Positions 12,545 through 24,149 of a stretch of 64,000 nt of DNA are shown in pieces; positions within the stretch are counted from its first letter, which is position 1; each line of letters starts with the position of its first letter. The notes below the pieces were generated by a model. The model had not been told where the DNA came from. It did not search any database and worked only from the letters and a program-made list of their open reading frames with translations. A program made the translations under genes and the position numbers. Source of the stretch: Ectobius pallidus (taxonomy: Eukaryota > Arthropoda > Insecta > Blattodea > Ectobiidae); NCBI GenBank assembly GCA_964059195.1, contig CAXKWD010000006.1, positions 63,629,073 through 63,693,072 of the forward strand. The letters run 5' to 3'.

Positions 12545-12604
12545 TACGTAATGTTTGCAAAAAATGGACTTCCTTCCATTCGCACTGAGGTACGGTGATT
12601 GTAA

Positions 12605-13773
12605 CAATTTTATTATTATTAAATGAGAAATTTCCTCAAAACAGAGGTTTGTCTCCAACCAAACAAATACATCAGTCAAGCACTATCACATAACTCAACC
12701 TGACACACAAAATATGATACCACCATTCAGAACTCTACACTGCTCACTACATTTCGCCACTTATCCCTGTCTTGTACATCTTCCTCCACTAAACCAAATC
12801 TTTCCATTGACATGTGTACATTCTGTATCCAGGTAGTAGCAGGTCGTCCTCTTCCTCTTCTTCTCTTACTTTGCCATTCCTGTACGATTCTAGGTATTCT
12901 TTCTTCTCCCATTCTACGTACATGTCCATACCATCGAAGTCGTTTCCTTTCAATTGTGACTGCACTCTCTTCTTCTACTTCCATAATACGTCGTATTTCC
13001 GTATTCCTAATCCTATCTTTCCTAGATATCCTGGCAGACCGTCTCCAGAAGTCCATTTCCAGTGCGTTCAATCTGTTAACCTGTTTTTTATTTAATGTCC
13101 ATGTTTCTGCTCCGTAGAAGACTATACTCTGTAGTATGGTTTTGAATATTTTCGTTTTTGTACTATTGATTATATTTCTACTCCATAAAATTGAATTTAA
13201 CATTCCTATTATTTTCTTTCCACTAGTAATCTTTTGATTAATATCCATATTTGATGTCCCCTCTATTTCCAGAATTGAACCCAGGTATCGAAAATTTTGC
13301 ACTTTTTTAATCCGTCTCCCATCAATGTATAGCTCATCTAGATCATTCGTCAAATATTCTGTCTTATCATAGTTTATCTTCAGTCCCCACCTTTGATATT
13401 CCATTGACAACTGACGACATACATAATTGGCATCTTCTCCATCCTGCGTTACTATTACCTGGTCATCTGCAAACAACAGGTGGTTTAAATATATTTCTTC
13501 AGATACCTCCAATCCCATCCTTTTGCATTTCCTAGACCAGATACGAAGGCTGATGTCTATATATATTTTGAAGAGTGTTGGTGACATGGGACATCCCTGA
13601 AGTAATCCTTTGCTTGTTCCAAATTTCCCAGAAAGTTTCCTCCCTATTTTAACCTGGCAGACATTGTGTCTGTATATTTGTTGTATTATTTTTATTACTG
13701 AAGTATCTATGTTAGCCATATTTAATGCCTTCCAAAGCAGTTTCCTTGGTACAGAATCATATGCTTTTTCAAG
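12605..13773 (-). mobile_element. 5'-truncated RTE-like LINE 3' end
   Basis: The minus-strand RT C-terminal half is followed by ~120 bp of 3' sequence ending in a TAATAATAATAAAATTG-like simple tail (about 12608-12623). The 5' boundary falls inside the RT near 13773. Confidence 0.75.
12727..13773 (-). pseudogene. Non-LTR reverse transcriptase, RTE/BovB-like, C-terminal ~348 codons
   Basis: The frame begins LEKAYDSVPRKLLWKALN before the first Met at 13719. It continues with GLLQGCPMSPTLFKIYID and the catalytic FADD in LLFADDQVIVTQD. The C-terminal RWYGHVRRM...IPRIVQEW and a Arg-rich GRGRPATTW segment are hallmarks of RTE-type elements. The frame has no stop to its end. The N-terminal endonuclease and RT fingers are missing, so it is a dead, relatively young copy. 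Confidence 0.9.
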
Positions 13774-16212
13774 GTAACAATTTTAAATACCTAATTTAAA
13801 GATTTTATTTATGAATTTTGTAATTTATATTATTGTGTTTTATTCGTGAAATGGTTATGACAAATACAACTAGTGATCTTAAAATTATCTGGTTCATTCA
13901 ATCAGTTGAAAAGCACTCCTGGCATTAAAAATGGTAATTAAACCCTGACCTGTATTTCTGTCGTCAAACCTTATTATTTGTGATGGGAGTAGGCCGACTT
14001 GAATAAAAAATCGGAATTATTCGATTCTTGACAGTTTTAGCGATAATAAGAATCGTATGAAAAGTATTCGAATGATTTAATGCTACGAGAAACGAGACAT
14101 GAGGACGAGTTCGCCTGGTCTCCTATCGCTTCTGTTAATTTCATTATCGCGGTATAAGTTTTGGAGGCAAGAAAGACATAATATTATATGTAAACGCACA
14201 GCTACCATGCGCACAGGTGAGTCTTGTTGTCGCCTTATTGCCGATTCTTAACAAAAGATTCCAGGACAGACGAGATACCGCTCTTATCTTGTGACGTTAT
14301 GAACGCTAGTAGTACAATGCCATCTGATTTGTGGTTCACAGAGTGAGTATGTCAGGCCCATTGTGGGAACCAATAACAGTAGATCTTGTAACGTGATCGA
14401 CTAGCGGAGCTGAACATTCGAATAACGATTTGAGTTATCGAGTCAGTGTTTGGAAGTTCTAGGCTATAGAGTTCTCACATCTCGCATCGTGAGTTCTCGG
14501 ATCCTGCATTCACCCGCGAAGTTGTTCAAGCGAATGATCATTTGATTCTCTATATTACTCAAGCACAGGTTACTCGATTCTGCCCATCACTACTTGATAT
14601 GTCGTGTCGGGCCCTTATTGAACGTTTGCCCCACCTACAATGCAACTTAATTGCAGTTATTTCATAAGAGACTAAAATTATTATTTGGCGTTATACTTGA
14701 TATGTCGTGTCGGGCCCTTATTGAACGTTTGCCCCACCTACAATGCAACTTAATTGCAGTTATTTCATAAGAGACTAAAATTATTATTTGGCGTTACTAA
14801 ATAACGATGTATAAAGTATACCATGGCTGCTTATGGTTAAATATAATTTTCAAACGTTTTAGAAGTTAAACGAAGAAAGTCTTCTTCTTCCGGCTCCAAA
14901 ATGCATACGGCCATCATTTTCTTGGTCTTCTTCCTTTAGGCTTCTACTAAAATACTTTTCATGATATCCTGCTGACATATTATTATTGACATATTTAACC
15001 ATCTTTTTCGAGTGGTAGGCCTACTGATTGAAAACTACAATTCTTTTTTATGTAATGTAGACCAAAAATTAATCCATCTAGTTTACTCTTTTTGCAGTCT
15101 GTGAAATTTCCGACTAATTAAAAATGAAGCATGTAGTTATTAATTAAGTAATATTTTATAACATCATTGATATAATATCCCTAACGGAAATTATTATATT
15201 CTGTATGTTTATTGGTGTTAAAATTATGTTCAATTATTCAAGATTGAATTGCAGGAAATTTACATAACAGTTTACTAGTAATAACAGCGTGTAGTGCATT
15301 GTTATAGATTCTCAATGAATAATTACAGCAACTAATTACTGGTCTAGTTAATATGTAATTTAGTTTGACAACTGCTATAAATTTCAATGATACGCCTTCT
15401 GGTTATGTGAATGATACTTAATTAATATCAAGCAGGTCTATTACTATTACACATTATTTCCAATAAAAACAAACACCCACTATCGATATCGAGGTGGGTT
15501 CCAAAGTGATTACGAAATTTAATTGGTTTGTGTTTTTGTAATGCGAAGTTGATAACTGTGTTGAAGCCCGCGGTTTTAGTGATTCTCTGAATAAATATAC
15601 ATATGGCTTAGAACTACAATTTGTTAAGAATACCGCTTCTTACTAGGAGTACAGTTCTACGACTAATCGGAAGTGGGATTATCTTACGTTTTGTGGTACA
15701 AACTTGAAAAATTTATTGTGTCACATAAGGCACATGTAGGCCTATCTTTTTACATCCTTTACACCTGTTTATATCCTTTAACTCGTGTGCCTGGCCCATT
15801 CCTTAGAAATCTCAACCGATAAAGTTCTGAAAGATGCTTTAGTCATACGAAGAAGGGTGGTAAGATATGAATTATATATTCCAGTACGGTCAAATTAGTG
15901 AAAGAATAAAGACGTTTCATTCATTACTGTTGGTGATGTAGGTTCAGTCGTAGGACTAGAAGTTTTCACAGAAAAGACGGAATGACTGAATTTGAGCTTT
16001 CAGCCATAATAAGCTCTGCGGTCTTTTTCGCCATTTTTCATCATATCCTGATTAAAGCCACGGAACTCACGATGGCCGAAGATTACACCTTTTCAACTTC
16101 AGTTTGAGAAAAAGTAGTTTTTAATTCGTAAAAAAGTAACTTCAATTTCGGAAACGGTGAATTTAAATTCTGAATAGGTACCAAAAAAAAAATGCAGAAA
16201 TTTTCCTTTTTA
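13774..16212. other. AT-rich stretch; one tandem duplication, otherwise nothing recognised
   Basis: Apart from the 103-bp duplication at 14591-14796, I see no coding region. TAGGCCTA octamers occur at 15016 and 15737. A small imperfect hairpin with ACCCAC/GTGGGT arms lies near 15475-15500. Confidence 0.5.
14591..14796. repeat. 103-bp perfect tandem duplication
   Basis: Unit 14591-14693 (starting TACTTGATATGTCGTGTCGG) is repeated at 14694-14796 with no difference by eye. It indicates a recent duplication, or an assembly artefact. Confidence 0.9.
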
Positions 16213-16535
16213 AATTAATCTCGTTTTCGTTGCCAAAACTCAAAGGTTGTTGAAGAAATGCAGCCTGCAATGTTAAGATTTGTTTCTTTACTGTTCGATA
16301 TCTTCACAATAGCTTGATCTCCACGCCGGGAGCGTCCGGCTTCTTCTGCAATACAGGCTGAAATTTGTTCCGTCGATGAAAATTAAATGTCTCTGTTGGC
16401 CTACGTATTCAATAACTTTCTCTACGTATGTTCTCCTTTTCAATTTGTACTCGACATAATTCACTCCTTCAGGAAGAATGCGTACTTGCTTATATATAAT
16501 TAAAGCGCCCATAAAGAGTTTTAGACACGGTGTGC
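16213..16535 (-). pseudogene. Tc1/maT-like transposase central fragment, frameshifted
   Basis: Reading leftward from 16535 the frame gives KLKRRTYVEKVIEYVGQQ and then FIDGTNFSLYCRRS. This resembles the IDETNFNLYCRRS block around the second catalytic Asp of Tc1/maT-type transposases. A one-base shift then restores GRSRRGDQAIVKISNSK and ends with GCISSTTFEF. No termini or remaining domains were found. Confidence 0.7.
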
Positions 16536-17335
16536 TGCGATACTGTGATATGTATTTATTGTCTTACACATATATATTTTAAGTAAACTGAGGATTTACT
16601 TCTATTAATTAAATTATATATTGTATTGTACAGTTCTATAAGGTGGATCCTTAAACTCTTTAAACTCCAAAAGAAAGGAGTGAGATTGTTGTGTAGTTTG
16701 CTTTCCCGCAGTCACTGTAAATCGAGCTTTAAGTCACTAAAAATAATGACTTTACTTGCCATTTTGTCTTTCAATGTTTGATATACCGTGCATAAAAGAA
16801 AACCGTGAAAACTGCCCTGAAAACTCCATGAACCATTCATATAATACCAAGAACAAAAATAATGACAGCTTATTACAATTATTCTAAAACACAAAAACGT
16901 TTTATAGACATATCTGTCAAATTATTAAATTCCATTTCTGTAACAAAGGAGATGTTAAGGGAGATGTTTTTAAATGGAAATTAAAATATTTTTAATTAGA
17001 AAATCCAATATATAGTGTCGAAGGGTTCTATGCACTTAGCCTATTTGGTAGACACAGCGAAGTAAGGACAAATCAAATTTAAATATTGTGCAATGTTTGC
17101 GTGAGAAGACTTTATGTAGCCTACATTGGGAAAACCTGTATATAATAATTTTAATGTGTTTGTATGTTTTTTTATATTTATATTTGAGTCAGATAGTAGT
17201 GATACTGTCTTAATTGTTGAATATCTTTATACTTGTCATTATTATGTAATTAAAATTATTAAAAAAATTATTATGATTTATAAAAATTAAAATATTTATT
17301 AAAATTTATTAAAATATTAATATGTATATAAAATT
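16536..17335. other. AT-rich stretch, nothing recognised
   Basis: 17225-17335 is low-complexity TTAAAATTATT-type sequence. TAGCCTA variants occur near 17039 and 17118. Confidence 0.5.
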
Positions 17336-18253
17336 ATGGTACATTATGAGATTGTGTGGGAGACGGGAAAATGTCTGTCTGTCTGTCCGTCTGATGCCCG
17401 ATAACTCAAATACGTTTTACCGGATTTTAACGAAACTTGGTATACGCGTTTATAATGTCCATTAGAAGAAGCCTTTTGATAATTTACCAGATCGGTTGAC
17501 CGGTACCGGAGTAAAACCCAATTTAGCGTATTTTAAAGGCGAGATATCTCAAATACGCTTTATCGGATTTTCATGAAACTTGGGATACACATTTATTACG
17601 TTCATGGCAAGAAGCCTATTTATTTTGGACCAAATCGGTTGACCGGTACCAGAGTAACAACTAATTAAAGACCAAATGTTTTTTTAAAATCATGTCTATA
17701 CTACAATGCCGCATTTTTAATCATTGAGGGCTTTGTCTGCAATGCAGTCAGATGTTTGTTCACTTCGTTGATCTAGTTGAAATTGAGAACTACATGTTAT
17801 ATGTTACTGTTATATACAGAAGTTACATTACTGTGGAAGAATTAGCGGAGTTCTTTGACACTGAATTTTGTGAAATTGACATTTTAAGAATTTCAACTTG
17901 CAATACATTTAGCTTTGACAAATAACACTATTCCTTCACATAGGTCTACGGTTATCAAACTAGACTGTTAAACTGAGCCAGATTGCCGAAATGGTAACGT
18001 CTTGTGAGTCGTATTCTGGAGGTCCGTGGTTCAAATCCCGGAGTCGGTCAATTTGGCTTGGATTTTTTCATTTAATTTTTATGTGAATGTGCGATTGTCA
18101 AGATATCACAAATCTGTAGCTCTGCTGATTCTGGACGATTTTAATTTGATTAAAAAAATTATTTTCTGCATATCATAATTGCAGTTATAATTGACTCAAC
18201 AAAAGCATTCTGGCACTTTTTTATATGAGTTTATCTGATTTTATTATCTGTAA
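17336..18253 (+). repeat. Interspersed repeat family with tRNA-like segment, copy A
   Basis: It opens with ATGAGATTGTGTGGGAGACG and a TGTCTGTCTGTC run. Two internal units follow, each reading 'aactcaaatacg-ttt-tcggatttt-atgaaactt-gtata...ggttgaccggtacc'. A tRNA-like segment follows, with TTGCCGAAATGG (17983-17994) as A-box-like and GGTTCAAATCC (18028-18038) as an exact B-box. The tail reads CATTCTGGCACTTT...CTGATTTTATT. It shares all of these with copies B and C. No protein is encoded. Confidence 0.85.
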
Positions 18254-18337
18254 TTTTAGCATTGTGGTCATTTCACTCAAAATTTAAAAGATTATGACCG
18301 TGGGGTCTTAGATTTTGTTCACATCCTAGTAACTTAT

Positions 18338-18338
<1 letters not shown>

Positions 18339-18371
<33 letters not shown>
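18339..18371. repeat. Poly(T) run of 33
   Basis: It could be the poly(A) of a minus-strand retrocopy, but the adjoining sequence matches nothing I recognise. Confidence 0.8.
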
Positions 18372-18374
<3 letters not shown>

Positions 18375-18689
18375 TTGTGGAAAGTGAGATAGTCTTATAT
18401 GAAAATATACGATTGGTGGTTTAGCTAGCTGTATTGATGGATATGTTAATGTTAAAACACACTTCATGGCAGTTCAATAAGTTGAATATCATTCTAAAAA
18501 AGAGATTTGCAATTTTTAAGAATATTCGTCTAGAATATAACTTTGAAAACTGGAAACGAATTGAATATTTATATTGGGAAAACGAATCTTTTTCTATCTA
18601 CGATACTTTGTTTACCACGAGACAAACACTTGCTTAAACTGTCATTTAAATTTCTGGACGTAGTCTTGAAAAACATAAAGAGTTTGCGC

Positions 18690-19438
18690 TTAAGCTGCGT
18701 CTCCATTGATATACATTTAACACCAACACGTTGCAGTTAACATATGTTAAATGTTTATCATCAACTTGTTGATGTATACAAGTCAAGTGGTTTGCCAAGT
18801 AACAATTGTCTCCACTACAATGTTATAGGTTACCATGTGTTGGCGCGGTTACGAACAGAAATGAATAACATTCAAAAAGAAAACGCCTCTGAAGAGGGCA
18901 GCCAAAATTACAAAATGAGAGTAGTTTTATATACTCATTATCTTCTTGTTAACTGTCTATGACTTTCTTAAATACTAATTTTGTATAGATGTCTTGATCT
19001 TTTCAAAATAATTATAACATTTTACAACAATGGAGTATGCCATAAAACATGGTTTTAAAAGTAGATGCAATACTATTAAGAACACTGAAATACCAAATAC
19101 TCACATAATACAAAATGGATGCCGGGAATATTGAGGAAGCTGTCGACTGCTTTTTGTTTACCCGGAAATTCCCTAACCAAAGCCGATTAAGCTGGCGATC
19201 GCTTTTCATTTCCCGGAAATTCCCGAAACAAACCCGAAATTGACCAACTAGTCAATTGACTTGACATGTTGTCCATTTTCTCCGGAAAAAAAAATTAACA
19301 TCTGAAAATGTTAAGTGCAACAAGCTGGGTTTGCATGTCAAGTCAATTGGAACGCGATATTGCAATATACATGTCAATATCAACTGGTTAATATTGACAT
19401 GTTGGTGTTAAAGTTATATCAATGGAGACGCAGATTAA
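18690..19438. mobile_element. TTAA-flanked MITE with ~37-bp TIRs
   Basis: TTAA occurs at 18690-18693 and 19435-19438. Just inside, CTGCGTCTCCATTGATATA (left) mirrors TATATCAATGGAGACGCAG (right), extending through TTTAACACCAACA. The ~740-bp interior has no coding capacity. TTAA duplication is typical of piggyBac or Kolobok, but the ends alone do not decide between them. Confidence 0.8.
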
Positions 19439-20526
19439 GGTTAAAAAACGCCTGTTATCGTATCAGGAGTTGGGTCGCAGCACCTTCTCCGTCTTTTTAA
19501 TCTATTCTTGCCACTTCATAAAAGATGAACTATGTTATCATAATCTATGAATGAACCAGAAAATAGCATCCTCGTATACAAACTTGCATTTAATTGATTT
19601 TCCCAGTTTAATAGTCTCGTTCCACTACAGTCTTTTAATAAGGGCTGCATGTAATTACTTGGTTTATTGCTATTGAAGAGGCTTGTTGAGATGATGTTTG
19701 CGGTGGCGTATGAACACAAAGCGGTGCAGAAGCTAACAACAGCTCCAAATGATGTTCCTCTCCCTTCCGGTGTTGAGTTAATCCTGTTATCCTAACAATC
19801 CCACAAACAAACTAGTTATTTAGTCCAGTGTTTGCTGTTCAGATTGTTCCAGTTGCCTCTGCTTTTTAATACTGAAGCCGGTATTTTGATTTTTGCGCTT
19901 CACATTAACGTGTATCCTTATAGCTTTATGTGCATACAGAAACACTGGGGTGTAACACATTACATATGCTGTCTCTCTAAAAGCATTTTGTTATTAACGT
20001 ATAGATGGGTCTTATTTGTGAGTTTATTTACTGATATCCTTGTTTTATATCCTTGTTTTTGTTTTGATGTAAATAGGTTTGTGGGGAAGGGTCATTTCAC
20101 AGAACAAGCATTATGTAAGAAAATACTCAATACTACGATTATTCAAGCGCCTAGACAACACATGTATTGCTGTCAGTGCATGATTATTTTCCGGTCTCCT
20201 TAGCCGCGGTCGTTAGTTATCTTCTCATCTGATATAATTATTTGTAAATTACAGCTATATCCGTTTTACTGAACTTGGAGGACGAATATGTGAATGATAT
20301 GGTCACATTTGCAAAACACAAGTTACAAACAAAACAGTCAATTCTTTTGAAATGTAATGGAGTTCTAAATTAATGTTGGACATGTTTCGTACAGAGACAA
20401 TAATCATTATGATTATAGCTGCCCTATCCGAGGGTTACCAAAAGATGCAGCCTATTTAAGTTAGTTTATAAAAGACAAAATTTTCACATAAATTATTATA
20501 CAGTTTTGCAAAAAAGATTGCGTACG
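19439..20526. other. Nothing recognised
   Basis: A 123-codon plus-strand frame at 19832-20203 is Cys- and hydrophobic-rich without motifs and is probably chance. Confidence 0.45.
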
Positions 20527-20528
20527 TA

Positions 20529-21281
20529 CAGTGGTCAAATAAAAAAACGTCGGGCGTTATTTTATAAAGTATCATGAACGAGCATATGCGCATGTACAGG
20601 AAGACTTAAGGTTAGGTTCACACATGCCTCTTGTCTATCCATGTATTTTCTTGGTTTTTTCGTCAGTTTTGTTCCAAAACAAACATGCATAGAAGGCTGT
20701 GGTCATATGCCTCAAATCCGCCATATTCTTTCATGGAAGTTCTTATTATAATAATGAATAAATTCGCGAGGAATATGTTTATTCAAGGAGCATTTTTTAA
20801 AGATTTTATTTTATAATACCGGTACTTGTAGTGCAAAATCAATAACTTACGCTCAACTTTTGCAACCAATCTAGCATCGAAATACGCGGCCTTCCGCAGA
20901 TCCACGTTTCCTATGAAAACTTCCGGTCGCATTATAGTGACGTTCCTACTTCTGAGCTGCTCTTTCATAAATATGGAACCTTCTCGCTGCTTCAGAGGCA
21001 GAAAAATGCAGGTCAATTACAGCCCTAACTACACTTAGCATTTGTATGTGGCGATGACACAAAGCAAAATGAATTATGACAATACATTAAGTTGAATGTC
21101 GTATGTTGCGCTTTCCGCGTTGTTCATTTTTCCCTCGTTCATTTTTTCCCTCCTGTCGCATGGCCCCATATGTTCCGAGAATGACCTGTATTTTATGTTT
21201 TTTATAGGAAACTTGTGAACTAATGCGTTAAAACTAATTTTAACTGCATACGAGTCCCGACGTTTTTTATTTGACCGACTG
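20529..21281. mobile_element. TA-flanked Tc1/mariner-type non-autonomous element
   Basis: TA (20527-20528) and TA (21282-21283) flank mirrored ends. The left end starts CAGTGGTCAAATAAAAAAAC and the right, read inward, starts CAGTCGGTCAAATAAAAAAC, with CGTCGGG following in both. The ~750-bp interior shows no transposase motif. Confidence 0.8.
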
Positions 21282-21283
21282 TA

Positions 21284-21943
21284 CATGGACAGTTGTAACA
21301 GTAGAGATGAATTAAACTTATTTTAAATTAAAAAAGATAAAAAAATTACCCTTTGGGAAGAGACGGCCATAATCATTATTACAAAGTTTACTGAAATTTA
21401 ATATGTCAATAGAAATGATTGTGGACTATTGTTAAGGAATCGCGCAGAAAAGCTAAAGAAATCTGTCTGGATCCAAAGCGCCTGAAGGTACTGACTGAGA
21501 ATTGCATAGTGGTACCAATAGCACCGAAGAGCTATCCAATGTCTTCCCAATGCCGGATGTTATATATTTCAGAAAAATACCTCAACAAGGTTCATAGTGT
21601 TTTTGTTTTTCTCTATGCACTTTGGCATTCTGCTTATCTCCTTTTGCAATCGTGATATAGGCTATCCTTGATTATTCCGTCTGTCAATTAATTATTACAA
21701 TATCAGTTCTTTTTGTATACCCAGTGCTGCAGATAAGTTAACCTCTTCAGATCTTCATACGTGTAGGTTTCTCGAAAACAGTAATTGTGTTTCTAACTTC
21801 AGTGTGGCGATTTATCCTAAGAAGCTCCTCTTGCTCCTCTTGACGGTGGTTTCTAACTCTACTTCTGCAATGTCTGCAGTGAACTGTCTGATTTCAGTCC
21901 GAGACGCTTCGAAAAGCCACCAGGCTGGAATTTATTAAGTGCC
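21284..21943. other. Nothing recognised
   Basis: A 78-codon open frame at 21419-21655 has no recognisable motif. Confidence 0.45.
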
Positions 21944-21944
21944 A

Positions 21945-22808
21945 GTATGGTACTTTATGAGATTGTATGTGGGGGACGAAAAATGTCTGTCCGTCTGTCT
22001 GTCCGTGTCTGTACGCGCCATAACTCAAATACGCTTTATCGGATTTTCATGAAACTTGGTATACGCATTTATAATGTCCATGGGAAGAACCCTATTATTA
22101 TTGAACCAAATCGGTTCAACGGTACCGGCGTCAAACCCAATTTAGTGTTTTTATTTAAAAGCGCCATAACTCAAATACGCTTTATTGGATCTTCATGAAA
22201 CTTGGTATACACATTTATAATGTCCATGGGAAGACGTCTGTTGATATTGGACCAAATCGGTTGGCCGGTACCGGAATAATGCCCGATTTATATGGTATTA
22301 TATAACAATAGGCCCCATAACTCAAATATGCTTTATCGGATTTTCATGAAACTTAGTATAAACATTTATAACGTCCATGGCAAGAAGTCTATTAATTTTG
22401 GAGCTAATCGGTTGACCGGTACCAGAGTAACGACTAATTAAAGGTCACATATTTTTTTTTTATTTTTGTCTACTGGTATAATTTGACAGTTAACACTTCA
22501 CTTATGCTTGTCAAACGACACCGTCGATCTGACTGAGTTGGCCAAATGGTAACGCCTTGGACTCGTTTTCTGGAGGTCCCCGGATCAAATCCCGGAGCCG
22601 GCCGATTTGACATGGATTTTGTTTATTTTATTTTTTATTTTTATGTGAGTGCGCAATTGTCAAGGCAACACAAATCTGTAATTCTGCTGACGCTGGTCGA
22701 TTTTAATCTGATTAGAAAAACTTATTTTCTGCATATCATAATTGCAATTATAATTGATTCAACAAAACCATTCTGGCACTTTGTTTATCAGTTTACCTGA
22801 TTTTATTT
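21945..22808 (+). repeat. Interspersed repeat family with tRNA-like segment, copy B
   Basis: It starts after AAGTGCCAGTATGG, with ATGAGATTGTATGTGGGGGACG and a TGTCCGTC-rich run. Three internal ~130-bp units follow (near 22019, 22166 and 22315). The tRNA-like segment at 22531-22604 contains TTGGCCAAATGG and GGATCAAATCC, one mismatch from a B-box. The end reads CCATTCTGGCACTTTG...CTGATTTTATT. The AGTGCCAGTATGG start and CCATTCTGGCACT near the end are inverted relative to each other. Confidence 0.9.
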
Positions 22809-22809
22809 T

Positions 22810-23457
22810 AATGCCATTTGTCCACTATGATGACGAAAGTAATTTTTTGTGGAGATCCACGAGTTGCATTATACTCTTTTAATTGTATCAAAACTTCAAT
22901 CTAACCCTCCAGTCGTTGTATTATGGTCTTTATTTTGTAATATTTACAAGAATATACAAATATCGAACAACAATAAACGGGTTTTAAAAATCTTCTGACA
23001 TAGGTGGTTACTTTTGGAGATTGTCGCCATAATTATAACAGACAGTACGTAAAAATTTAAGTCTTTATGCATCATCTGAATGATGTATGTACTGAACCGT
23101 TAATACTTATGAGAATTGACTATATCATATACAGTACTTTAATTTAAGCAACATTCCTTAAAACGTGTAGAAGGCTAACGGTTGGAGTAGGTTTCACTAT
23201 TAATTTGTACAGAGTGATTAAACTTGTTGCTTTAATTAAATGCATGGTATTAACATTCTTTACTCATGCGAGAGTGTAGAGTTGAAGCTTGCTTTTCTGA
23301 GTTCTCAGACACTGCAAGACATGCCACAGCGGATGTCAAAGTTAATGCAACTTGATGTAATGCACTTCGCATGTAACCTCAGATTCGCATTATGGAAATT
23401 AGTACTGCACTAAGACAAGATATGTCGGTTATTTCACGCACTACTTTAGAGATTGCG
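22810..23457. other. Nothing recognised
   Basis: AT-rich and non-coding by eye. Confidence 0.5.
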
Positions 23458-23459
23458 TA

Positions 23460-23812
23460 GAGTTGGATTATTCCCACAAAGTCTCTGGCCTTGAAGACAA
23501 ACCCAGCCAGCGAGCTTCTCGTTACGTCTCGTTATCAAGATGCGCGAATTCGGTGCGCGTAAGATCAGTAAGCTACCGCTGGGCAGAGAGTGAACATCAT
23601 GCAGCATTTCGTCAGTCGTAGATAATACAATAATAGTTGAGTGAAGGGATGATGCCGCTGCGAGAGAGACAGACAACACGTGGAGCGGGATAGGAGAGCT
23701 GAGCCAATCAGGGTGCAGCTACCTCCCCTAGCCAGGAACTCTACGAGCGGTGAGACTCGCTCCTAAGGTATATACGTAAAAACCCAGAGACGTTGTGGAG
23801 GTAATCCTACTC
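23460..23812 (-). mobile_element. MITE with TA target duplication, copy 2 (inverted)
   Basis: Same family as 1240-1579 in opposite orientation. TA flanks lie at 23458-23459 and 23813-23814, and the ends share CCACAAAGTCTCTGG / CCAGAGACGTTGTGG. TIRs differ from each other at several positions, so this copy is older than copy 1. Confidence 0.88.
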
Positions 23813-23814
23813 TA

Positions 23815-24149
23815 AGAAAATCCCAGTCATTTTTATGTGCGATAATATTAATTGAATATGCTTGGGCTCATACCCCAAACATTTTTCAAAGGTTTTTTTT
23901 ACATTCTTTTTTTTCATGTACACAATCCTAAATTTCTAGGTCAAAATTCCAGTTATTAAATGGTGTTGTTTTGAAGACGCTTCTAAGTGGAGGATGTACG
24001 TGGAAGAGTTTATCCGAAAATGTAGTTGTTCAATATGAAAAACAAAATATCTAAAAAAAAAAATGTCGGATGATACTAAAATTGAACCCAGGCCGGAATG
24101 TACACAAAGTGTACTAGAGAAAATTAAATTGTTACAATTATAAAGAAGA
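23815..24149. other. Nothing recognised
   Basis: Short AT-rich spacer between repeats. Confidence 0.5.

Larger units (their letters stand above)
11889..12546. mobile_element. Palindromic mariner: two inverted transposase C-terminal halves
   Basis: TA dinucleotides (11889-11890, 12545-12546) flank matching termini containing GGCCGTCCATAAAGTAAG. From each end inward the element reads as the 3' part of a mariner transposase. The left arm (minus) encodes TPYSPDLASSDFQIFLHLKK. The right arm (plus) encodes CPDLVPSDFHLFLHFKK followed by a stop. Both carry the third catalytic Asp region and then W...GMKK and a long tail. The arms meet at about 12214-12240, where CTCCCAG and CTGGGAG pair. The N-terminal and central transposase are absent, so this is a fold-back deletion derivative. 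Confidence 0.85.

Noticed and set aside
17983..18060. Functional tRNA gene
   Set aside because: A- and B-box-like words are present, but the acceptor and anticodon stems do not pair, and the segment is embedded in a repeat found at two other loci.
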